Of a DNA stretch of 64,000 bases, positions 8,399-16,358 are shown piece after piece (within the stretch, counting starts at the first letter, position 1; the number at the start of each line of letters is the position of its first letter). This DNA is from an uncultured Lachnospiraceae bacterium (GTDB lineage Bacteria; Bacillota; Clostridia; Lachnospirales; Lachnospiraceae), in NCBI GenBank assembly GCA_902779395.1, contig CACZBK010000001.1, positions 124,001 to 188,000 on the forward strand, in the 5' to 3' direction. The position numbers and the translations under genes were made by a program. A model generated the notes under the pieces. That model did no database searches. It was given only the letters and a program-made list of their open reading frames with translations, and was not told the origin of the DNA.

Positions 8399-11338
8399 TC
8401 ATTCCTGATAAACAGGCATACCGAACTCGTTACGTTTCTTGGTGATCTCTTCGTCGATCTTTATCGAATAATCGATGATCGTCTCACGTGTGTCTGCCTT
8501 TTCATTGATGCACTTACGTACTGCATTTGCAATGTGACGGCCTGTGAAATATCCGCCGGGAACTTCCCTGATACCTACGGTCTGATCCCACTGCGCACCC
8601 AGTACTTCTATATCCTCTACACTCCAGGAAAGTCTGGAGAACGCATCCCTGTTAGCGGTGTTATATCTTGCGGAAGCACCCAGCAAAGCTTCTATCTCAC
8701 GTCCGAATCTTACCTGTGTATCCGCATTTGCCCACCACTTCATGAACTTCCAGGAATTCTGCTTCTTAGCTTCGTCATCGGTAGCTATCATCATGGTAGC
8801 ATTACCAGTTATGAAGCAGCTGCGGTCTATAGTTCCGTCGGGCTTTTCGGTTCCGGGGATAAGTGTGAAATCCCACAGACCTCTTATCTCAGGTGCAGAT
8901 ACCATAAGGGTATTGTACATTGAGTAAGGCATGATACCTATAGGCATCTCACCGGAACGGAAACGGCTTACAAAGTCGAAGAATACCGGTATACCATAGT
9001 CGTTAAAGAATCTTACTGTATCATCGAATGCCGAGATACCCGCTTCGGTATCAACAGCCGTCTTGGTACCTTCTTTATTGTACATATCGCCGCCGTACTG
9101 GAACAGCAGTGTGAAGTACAGTGAAAGGTCAGGCTGGTTGGAAGCCACGGTAGTGGTAGCACCTGCGCTTGATGAAGAACCTGCGGCACTGGGCAGCGCT
9201 ATCGACAGGTTGTTACCCTGAATGGTAGGAAGCATTTCTATAACTTCCTGCCAGGTATTGGGAACTTCAAGATCCAGCTCCTCAAGTACATCCTTACGAT
9301 AGAACAGAACATTGAATGTCTGCTGCTCGGGAACGCCGTAAATATGTCCGTCGAGACTGATCTGCTCATATGAGCTGGGTGAATAGTGGCTAAGCACTTC
9401 CTTATAATCCGGGAACTGTGTGATATCCTCTGCCGCTCCACGAAGAGCATAGTTAACAGGCTGGTCCGCACCTACGGAAAGGACCACATCGGGACCGCGG
9501 CCTGCAAGCACTGCATTAAGAAGCGCATCAGCACCGACTATCTTAACATTTACCTTTACTCCGGTCTCAGGTGTGAAACCGTCATCTATCATCGACTTTA
9601 AGATGGTACCCTGATCACGGCCGGTAAGAACCCATACAGTAACCGCATCAGCAGCTTCACCGCCGGTATACACATCACCGACTGCATTATAATCTACAAA
9701 GAAAGATGCAACAAAGGATCTGATCTCATGCCATGCAGACTTGAAGAAATTAGTCTTTTCATTTGCAGGCTCCACATTTGCACCGGTTATCTCAAGATAA
9801 TCCACATCCAGCTTGGTCTCGCTCAAGTTAAGAGCAGCGGTACCAAGAGCCGTGATATTATCCTTGAATGCAGTAAACTCAAGTGTGATCTTCTGAGGCT
9901 TAGCAACAAAACGCTCAAGCTGCTGTGCTATGGTCTGTGCGGTAGCTATATTATCAGCCTTCTGACCGCAGTATTCAACCATGTCATCAACCAGCTTATA
10001 AAGCCTCTTGGACTCAACATCCATAGCCTCGATTATTTCGGGATAAGTAGATTCGATCTTATAATCACGGTACTGATCCGGCGTTGCTCCTGTATAGATA
10101 AGCAGGCGCCTGTATACCTGATTAAGCCTGTAGGTAGAATTCTCAAGATCCGAAAGGAGTTCACCAAGGCGTCCCAGTGTAGCCTCAAGACGGATCGTGT
10201 GCTTGCCTTTAGTAAGGGCGATCTGGTAATCATTGCCGTTCTCATCGGCAAGTCTCTTGCAATTCCAGTCATTATCATAAGTAAAGGATATTTCTTTAAG
10301 TTCTTCAAAAGGCACTTCGCCGTCTATAAGAACAGTTCTGTTAGCCATACTTCCGCGTGCATAGTTCTGACGCGCCTTTATCATGATATTGTAAAGGCCG
10401 TCCTGAGGAACTTCAAATTCCCACTCTACCCACATGCCGTTGCTTCTCCATGAATCACCGCCCACATAGTTGAGCACTGTAGTGGTGACACTTGAAGGAG
10501 AAGTGGTGGGTGAAGAACGGTCATATTTTGCATAAAGTGAAGATTCGGAACGTGTTTTGGATTTCTCGCCTTCGATCTTAAGATCAAGAGATACATCTCC
10601 GGTTCCGAATGAAGATTTTGATGCTAAATACTCTGAATAAGAAGGAAGCTTCTTCTCGCCCATGACCACGAGTTTTCTGATAGCCATAGGCTCATTGTCA
10701 GCCTTAAGGCTGATGGTATTAGAACCTTTTTCAAAATAGAAAAGATAAGGATCGGCAACATATCCCATATCATCTCTGAAATATGCATTCTGCCAGTCAA
10801 ATACTTCTATCTGCATGGGGCGGATCTCATTGCCCTGATTATCTATCTTGGGATCCGTAGCATCCGTCCAGATCCTTGTGAACTCAAGACTTCCCGCATC
10901 ATCAAAAGGAAGCTCCCCGTTGATCTTAAGGCTGCGCTCTACTGCAACACCTCTTGACTCGGGAGCAAAATACTCAAGATAAAGATTATATAAACCGGCT
11001 TCGGGAACATTTACGGTCCAGGTCACTTCGGATCCGGACTGTGTAAGGATCGCCTTGGAACCATTATAATCATTCTCAACGGTAACATCTCCTTCACCGT
11101 TATAACTGAAAAGATCCACTTCAGCATCCTGTGAAGGTCTTGCGTCACCGGCATGATTTACAAGGTATTTGCTGTAGGTGCCGTTTCTCTCCGCACCGGC
11201 AATTTCCTTAGTAAGGTCCGCCCCTTCATACTTTTCATGGAAATCATAGACTTTTTTGCTATTGATCACGATCATAGCAATGATCACTACAGCAATAAGA
11301 GCTACAACAATTAAGATGATATTCCGTTTTTTAGCCAT
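8399..11338 (-). CDS. Giant membrane-anchored extracellular solute-binding protein with N-terminal beta-sandwich modules
   Basis: 979 residues, more than twice the usual 400-500 for a family 1 sugar-binding protein. Residues 5-26 are a membrane anchor (NIILIVVALIAVVIIAMIVI) with no lipobox cysteine, so it is held by a helix rather than as a lipoprotein. Residues about 65-235 and 250-415 look like two galactose-binding-like beta-sandwich modules of the carbohydrate-binding kind (VPEAGLYNLYLEYFAP and VPQDGLYNIMIKARQNY are matching edge strands). A helical linker at 420-560 leads to the solute-binding fold from about 563 (AVTVWVLTGRDQGTILKSM, then GRGPDVVLSVG). SD GGAGGAAGAA precedes the ATG. 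It is first of the transport genes, directly after the xylanase, and probably captures decorated xylo-oligosaccharides. Confidence 0.88.
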   Translation of the reverse strand: MAKKRNIILIVVALIAVVIIAMIVINSKKVYDFHEKYEGADLTKEIAGAERNGTYSKYLVNHAGDARPSQDAEVDLFSYNGEGDVTVENDYNGSKAILTQSGSEVTWTVNVPEAGLYNLYLEYFAPESRGVAVERSLKINGELPFDDAGSLEFTRIWTDATDPKIDNQGNEIRPMQIEVFDWQNAYFRDDMGYVADPYLFYFEKGSNTISLKADNEPMAIRKLVVMGEKKLPSYSEYLASKSSFGTGDVSLDLKIEGEKSKTRSESSLYAKYDRSSPTTSPSSVTTTVLNYVGGDSWRSNGMWVEWEFEVPQDGLYNIMIKARQNYARGSMANRTVLIDGEVPFEELKEISFTYDNDWNCKRLADENGNDYQIALTKGKHTIRLEATLGRLGELLSDLENSTYRLNQVYRRLLIYTGATPDQYRDYKIESTYPEIIEAMDVESKRLYKLVDDMVEYCGQKADNIATAQTIAQQLERFVAKPQKITLEFTAFKDNITALGTAALNLSETKLDVDYLEITGANVEPANEKTNFFKSAWHEIRSFVASFFVDYNAVGDVYTGGEAADAVTVWVLTGRDQGTILKSMIDDGFTPETGVKVNVKIVGADALLNAVLAGRGPDVVLSVGADQPVNYALRGAAEDITQFPDYKEVLSHYSPSSYEQISLDGHIYGVPEQQTFNVLFYRKDVLEELDLEVPNTWQEVIEMLPTIQGNNLSIALPSAAGSSSSAGATTTVASNQPDLSLYFTLLFQYGGDMYNKEGTKTAVDTEAGISAFDDTVRFFNDYGIPVFFDFVSRFRSGEMPIGIMPYSMYNTLMVSAPEIRGLWDFTLIPGTEKPDGTIDRSCFITGNATMMIATDDEAKKQNSWKFMKWWANADTQVRFGREIEALLGASARYNTANRDAFSRLSWSVEDIEVLGAQWDQTVGIREVPGGYFTGRHIANAVRKCINEKADTRETIIDYSIKIDEEITKKRNEFGMPVYQE

Positions 11339-11378
11339 TTCTTCCTCCGAAACCCGGCATTATCTCATGCCATTTTCT

Positions 11379-12821
11379 TTATTCGTCTGATCCCGCAAAC
11401 ACATAAAAGCAGGGCTTAGGCTCATAATGTTCATCAAAGAGCAGCGGACACTGGGGCAGCCCCGTGGTACTTCCTCCGCCTACATTCGACCTGGACTGCA
11501 GCCAGGAATAGTGATCAACCGTCCCCCAGAAGGTCAAACCGTCTACGACCTGTTCATCTTTATTTGCATTCTTTGCTGAAAGCCAGATAACATTGTAGCG
11601 GTTTTTGAGCTTTTCATACTCATCAGCTTTGGCAGCTGCGCTTCCGTCGTATCCGTCACTGGCCCTTACGTCAAGTTCGGTGAACTGAACCTTCCCCACC
11701 ACTTCCGAATACTGTCTGACAGCACTCTGTATATCGATAGCACCGGGATCATCCATGCCGTAATGTCCCTGCATGCCCATAGCGCTTATCCTGGTCCCTT
11801 CTCCGGGCGCACCTTCCTGCGCCTTTATCTCTTCAAGGAGCTTGATGATGCCGTACTTCTTTTTGCTTACGCACTCATTGTAATCATTATAGTAAAGTTC
11901 AAGATCCGCAGGTGCATATTTGTTCGCATATTTAAATGCATTTATTATATATTCTTCACTCTGATATACATGCCACCAGCTCGAGTTGCTCCCGTGCCTG
12001 TCATCACTCAGAGGCTCATTCGGATTCTCATTATCACTGCGATATGTTCCGCTGCCGTCGCTTATCGCCTCATTCACCACATCCCAGCCATAGAACATAT
12101 CCTTATACTTGCTGTCCTCACCGGTGAAATGCTCCAGCACGGTCTTTATGTACCATTCCTGACGCCTGTCCATTTCCATGGCGCTGACATAAGGTTTATT
12201 CTTGTCATAATCCTCATGAAAGAACCATTCGGGAGTCTGGGAATGCCACACCAGAACATGACCGCGTATCTTTATCTGTCTGTCAGGGTTCTGTGTGTTC
12301 CAGTCAAGGAACTTATCAAGTATCTTTTCTGCCCGTTTGTAGCTTATCTTCGGGACCACCATCTCTTCTCCGTTCAGAATATCGGTGGTCGTTCCGGGGC
12401 AATCGGTCACGCTGTAATCGAACAGCGCGTCAGGTTTTAATTCATTTCCTATCGTTACCGCCTCAAAATGGGTGGTTATTATCTTCCAAACACCGGGATC
12501 ATCTATCTCCGATCCGGTAACCGCACATCCTGCAAAACCTCCAAGATCCCTGCGTACCGCTTCTCTCAGTATCGGAACCGTTTTTTCGGCCTGTACGGCT
12601 TCTGTACTCTGATCCTGAACTTCTTCCTGTGTCTGTATCCCGTCATCCGAAACCGTATCCTGCTGCCCACTTTCAGTTTCGCTGCTTACGGCCTCCTGTA
12701 CCGGAGGCTTACCGGCCGGATCCGGTCCTGTATCTGTACATCCCGTTATAATGCCCGCGAGCATCAATTGTGCGGTCACTAAAAACACAGTCTTCCTATT
12801 TTTTGCACATAAAAAGCTCAC
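11379..12821 (-). CDS. GH10 endo-beta-1,4-xylanase, probable lipoprotein
   Basis: 480 residues; hydrolyses internal beta-1,4 bonds of xylan, outside the cell. Residues 1-28 form a signal ending in AGIITGC, a lipoprotein-like box with Cys28. A Glu/Gln/Ser-rich linker follows (about 30-80), then a GH10 barrel at about 85-475. Catalytic glutamates are visible: acid/base Glu251 in WDVVNEA and nucleophile Glu382 in QFTELDV. HVLVWHSQTPEWF (about 188-200) is the substrate-cleft signature. The listed start is a GTG with no clear ribosome site. A TATAAT at 12828-12833 is only six bases upstream, so either the message is nearly leaderless or translation starts at the GTG of codon 12, which follows AGGAAG but would lose the basic part of the signal. 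It is the only clearly exported hydrolase of the locus. Confidence 0.93.
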   Translation of the reverse strand: MSFLCAKNRKTVFLVTAQLMLAGIITGCTDTGPDPAGKPPVQEAVSSETESGQQDTVSDDGIQTQEEVQDQSTEAVQAEKTVPILREAVRRDLGGFAGCAVTGSEIDDPGVWKIITTHFEAVTIGNELKPDALFDYSVTDCPGTTTDILNGEEMVVPKISYKRAEKILDKFLDWNTQNPDRQIKIRGHVLVWHSQTPEWFFHEDYDKNKPYVSAMEMDRRQEWYIKTVLEHFTGEDSKYKDMFYGWDVVNEAISDGSGTYRSDNENPNEPLSDDRHGSNSSWWHVYQSEEYIINAFKYANKYAPADLELYYNDYNECVSKKKYGIIKLLEEIKAQEGAPGEGTRISAMGMQGHYGMDDPGAIDIQSAVRQYSEVVGKVQFTELDVRASDGYDGSAAAKADEYEKLKNRYNVIWLSAKNANKDEQVVDGLTFWGTVDHYSWLQSRSNVGGGSTTGLPQCPLLFDEHYEPKPCFYVFAGSDE

Positions 12822-12920
12822 AAAAAGATTATAATTACAGCACTGTGACTACGCCTATCAAATATTGCTATTTACCATTCATGTTTTGCTTTGTTTCATT
12901 TGCGCATTTTCGCATGTATT

Positions 12921-15900
12921 TTATATGGTTTTTTTGTGCAATTTATCACAAAACCTGACAGAAACAAGATCAAAACTGCTTCCGGGAAGAAATACTATAC
13001 GTATTACACCCTTTCCTGTATATTCACTTATCTCAAAACTCTGCTCCGGACCGCCATCGGCTGCAAATTCAAGTATATCCCTTTTTTCTTCAATACCGTT
13101 ATCAAATATGATATGTATAGTATTTACAGGGATATGTGAAACGCCTCCTATCACCACTCTGCCGGCACCCGCTTCACCAAAGTCCATATCGTTAAATTCC
13201 ACGGTAACGTTATTCCCGATATTATCTATGCGGTCTGCTTTCTTATCAAAGCTGTCCCCGTATACATTATCACAATCACCGCCGCTTAAGCGCTGGTATG
13301 CCTTTTCAAACCTCGTAAAGCTGAAGCCCCCTATATGTGCCTTATCCTTTGTTACTATATACAGCCCGGTAACACCTTTAAGCCTTTTATTTAACCTGAA
13401 GGTTTCCGGCTGATACTGATTCCAGATCATTTCTTTATGGTATACGCCATCACATAAAAGCGTACTTCCTTCTTTTTCCGGGATACCCTCCCAGAGCTGA
13501 AGATAAAACGGATCGTTACTTAATGCAAATATAGGGATAGTCACCTCATCGGAGCCCCAGGATCCAAAGTCGATATTCTCATACCCTACAACACCCCGGG
13601 ATAAACGCGCAGTGGATACGCCATGGTCATTACCCATGCCCGGCTCGCCCTCCGAATAGCTGTACAGACCACCCGCTATAAAACCGTACGGATCAAGAAG
13701 CGCCGTACCAAGCCCCTCAGCCTTAAACTCCAGCATAGATATCACCCTGGCAACACTGCTCCCGCATTTTGCTTCACATCTTAATATGAAGCTTCCGTCT
13801 GCGATAGCCTTTATCCTTACTCCTTCTTTTCCGGCATCAATGATTTTAGCTATATTGCTTTCTATACCGGCTTCATTGACCGCCTTCCATATAAGCTCTC
13901 CGGCTTCGGCATCAGCAGGAAGGATCTTTGCTCTTACATTTATCTCCTCATTGCCTTTTGTTAATACACGGCTTCCTTCACATTCCAGCTCTATCTTACG
14001 TACATATTTCTGTTTAAAAGGAAGATCTGCAACCTTTTTATCTTTAAGATATGACATGCCCTCCCTGGCTTCACCTTTCAGAACATGCAGGGTCAGCTCC
14101 GCTCCTATTAAACCTTCCGAAGAAACCTTAACACAGATATCCCCTGTCTCATCGCCTGTTCCGATGATGATCAGCGCCTTTCCGGAAAAAAGTCTTTTAC
14201 GGCATCCCTTATATTCATCCGTATCAGTTGAATCCCCGTTATCCAGTCCGGCAAGATATCCGGCACCGCTTACACTCACTTCCAGAAGATCAGCTGCATT
14301 CTCCACAGGATACCCGTCTGCATCAACAGCACTCACCTCAATAAAGGCAAGTTCCCCCCGGCCGGATACAAGTTCTTTTTTATCCGTCTTCAATTCAAGA
14401 GCAGCGCTGTCCCCGAATGAATGCCTTATATCCTCTGCGATCTTTTCTCCATTCTCGTCATATGCGACCGCTCTGATCTCACCGGCCTCATAAGGCACGA
14501 TATAGTCACCTGTAAGCACTTTACCATGTAAATGGTCTATATGCTTCCTGCCCAGCGACCTGCCGTTTAGAAAAAGTTCCACCTCCGGAGCATTTGATGC
14601 TATACGGACATCGATCGTCTGACCGGGGTTAAAATCCCAATAGGGGAATACATGCACAAAAGCTGCTTTTTTACTGTCTGTCCAGGCAGACTTATATATA
14701 TAGTAAGAATCTTTGGGAAAACCTGCCGTATCGATCTGGCCAAAATAAGAATTTCTGGTATCGTAAGGTGTAGGTTCACCTATATAATCAAAACCCGTCC
14801 ATAAAAACTGTCCCAGAGAGAATTCATGATCTCTCTCCATGATCACACAGTATTCACTGTTCGGCGCTCCCCACCCTGTAGTAGAATTGCCCAGCGAAGA
14901 ACACTGCTTATCATCTTCCGATAAAGTAGGCTGGGAATAAGGAAAATGATATATCCCCCTGCTCTGTACCGTAGAAGCCGTCTCACTTCCGAATATATGC
15001 CAGTCCGGATGCTGCTTATGATGCTCATCATAAAACTTCTCGGCATAGTTATATCCAGCGTACTTGAGTACATCAGCACAGTTCTGCGCGCCTTGCCAAG
15101 GCATATAATTTGAACCGATACCTGTTACCGCATTACTGTACGGATCATGTGAAAACACTTCATCCTTAAGCATCCGCGTAAGCTCCACGCCATGCTCATC
15201 TTTGTGGGTATCATAGATCTCATTCCCTATACTCCACATAAAAATGCAGGGATGATTGCGGTCTCTGCGTATCCAGCTGCGGACATCTTTTTTATACCAT
15301 TCTTTAAAGAACCTGGCATAATCATATTCGGTCTTTGGCCCCTCCCACATATCGAAGGCCTCATCCATTACCAGAAAGCCCATCTCATCGCAAAGCTCAA
15401 GGAGCCCTACAGCCGGCATGTTATGGGATGTTCGCACGGCATTAACACCCATGCTCCGAAGCATGACAAGCTTTCTTCTCATGGCGCATTTATTAAATGC
15501 AGCACCAAGCGCTCCCAGATCGTGATGTTCACACACTCCGTTTATCTTTACATGCTTTCCGTTTATGAAAAATCCTTTATCGGTATCACATACAAAATGC
15601 CTGAAACCGAATCTTTCTTTAAGCTCATCGCCGTTTTCAAGCTTAAGAGTCAGTTCATATAGTGCAGGATCCTCCAAAGACCATAGCTGCGGTGAGGATA
15701 CTTTTTCACAGAACTCGATCCTTCTGATGCCGTCCGCCGACTCTTCTTTTACAGAAGATGCGCTCTGTGCTTCTTTGCTGATACCGATCCCGGGTATATC
15801 AAGATCTGTCCTGCCCGGATCCCCGTTTATTTCTACAGAGACCTTAAGTTCCCAATCCTTAAGCGATCCATCTGCAGGCTTTGCAGAAATATACAGACTG

Positions 15901-16343
15901 TCTGTTACCATATGCACTGCCGGATGACTTATAAAGAACACATCCCTGTAGATACCGGCACCGCTGTACCAGCGCGTATTTGGCGAACGGTAATCCGACC
16001 TGACGACAATACAGTTCTCACCGTCATTCAAAAGCTGCGTAATATCAAAGAAAAAACTGGAATAGCCGTATTTCCAGACACCCGCCTCTTTACCGTTAAC
16101 ATAAACGGAGGTGTCCATATAAACGCCTTCAAAATAGATCTCATAGCATTTCCCGGGATCCTTTTTTAATGTAAAATATTTACGGTAGATACCGGAAGAA
16201 TCCCTGTACAGATCCTTAGTGTTATATATCATCCAGTCGTGGGGGATATTTACTTTTTCGAATGCGAATGAATCTATCCCTTCAAAGCCGGTTCCGACAG
16301 GCTGTTCGGAAAACTCCCAGCCGTCATTAAACAGTTTTTTCAT
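12921..16343 (-). CDS. GH2-family glycoside hydrolase, large multi-domain
   Basis: 1140 residues, no signal peptide, so intracellular. N-terminal sugar-binding sandwich (about 1-155), immunoglobulin-like domain (160-250), TIM barrel (about 255-540) and a long C-terminal tail of beta domains, with a DUF4982-like segment near 545-610 and further modules to 1135. Catalytic residues of clan GH-A are visible: acid/base Glu375 in WSIGNE and nucleophile Glu454 in FGSETAS. The conserved RTSHNM motif is at about 304-309. GH2 includes beta-galactosidases, beta-glucuronidases and others, and the specificity cannot be read from sequence alone. Its position between GH115 and GH10 suggests it removes a xylan side-chain sugar. 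Start has GGGG upstream; gap to GH115 is 15 bases. Confidence 0.9.
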   Translation of the reverse strand: MKKLFNDGWEFSEQPVGTGFEGIDSFAFEKVNIPHDWMIYNTKDLYRDSSGIYRKYFTLKKDPGKCYEIYFEGVYMDTSVYVNGKEAGVWKYGYSSFFFDITQLLNDGENCIVVRSDYRSPNTRWYSGAGIYRDVFFISHPAVHMVTDSLYISAKPADGSLKDWELKVSVEINGDPGRTDLDIPGIGISKEAQSASSVKEESADGIRRIEFCEKVSSPQLWSLEDPALYELTLKLENGDELKERFGFRHFVCDTDKGFFINGKHVKINGVCEHHDLGALGAAFNKCAMRRKLVMLRSMGVNAVRTSHNMPAVGLLELCDEMGFLVMDEAFDMWEGPKTEYDYARFFKEWYKKDVRSWIRRDRNHPCIFMWSIGNEIYDTHKDEHGVELTRMLKDEVFSHDPYSNAVTGIGSNYMPWQGAQNCADVLKYAGYNYAEKFYDEHHKQHPDWHIFGSETASTVQSRGIYHFPYSQPTLSEDDKQCSSLGNSTTGWGAPNSEYCVIMERDHEFSLGQFLWTGFDYIGEPTPYDTRNSYFGQIDTAGFPKDSYYIYKSAWTDSKKAAFVHVFPYWDFNPGQTIDVRIASNAPEVELFLNGRSLGRKHIDHLHGKVLTGDYIVPYEAGEIRAVAYDENGEKIAEDIRHSFGDSAALELKTDKKELVSGRGELAFIEVSAVDADGYPVENAADLLEVSVSGAGYLAGLDNGDSTDTDEYKGCRKRLFSGKALIIIGTGDETGDICVKVSSEGLIGAELTLHVLKGEAREGMSYLKDKKVADLPFKQKYVRKIELECEGSRVLTKGNEEINVRAKILPADAEAGELIWKAVNEAGIESNIAKIIDAGKEGVRIKAIADGSFILRCEAKCGSSVARVISMLEFKAEGLGTALLDPYGFIAGGLYSYSEGEPGMGNDHGVSTARLSRGVVGYENIDFGSWGSDEVTIPIFALSNDPFYLQLWEGIPEKEGSTLLCDGVYHKEMIWNQYQPETFRLNKRLKGVTGLYIVTKDKAHIGGFSFTRFEKAYQRLSGGDCDNVYGDSFDKKADRIDNIGNNVTVEFNDMDFGEAGAGRVVIGGVSHIPVNTIHIIFDNGIEEKRDILEFAADGGPEQSFEISEYTGKGVIRIVFLPGSSFDLVSVRFCDKLHKKTI

Positions 16344-16358
16344 ATATTACCCCTTATC

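Noticed and set aside
11356..11371. Hairpin GGCAT/ATGCC between GH10 and the solute-binding gene
   Set aside because: Only five pairs and no U-run; perhaps an mRNA-processing or stability element, but too weak to list as a feature.
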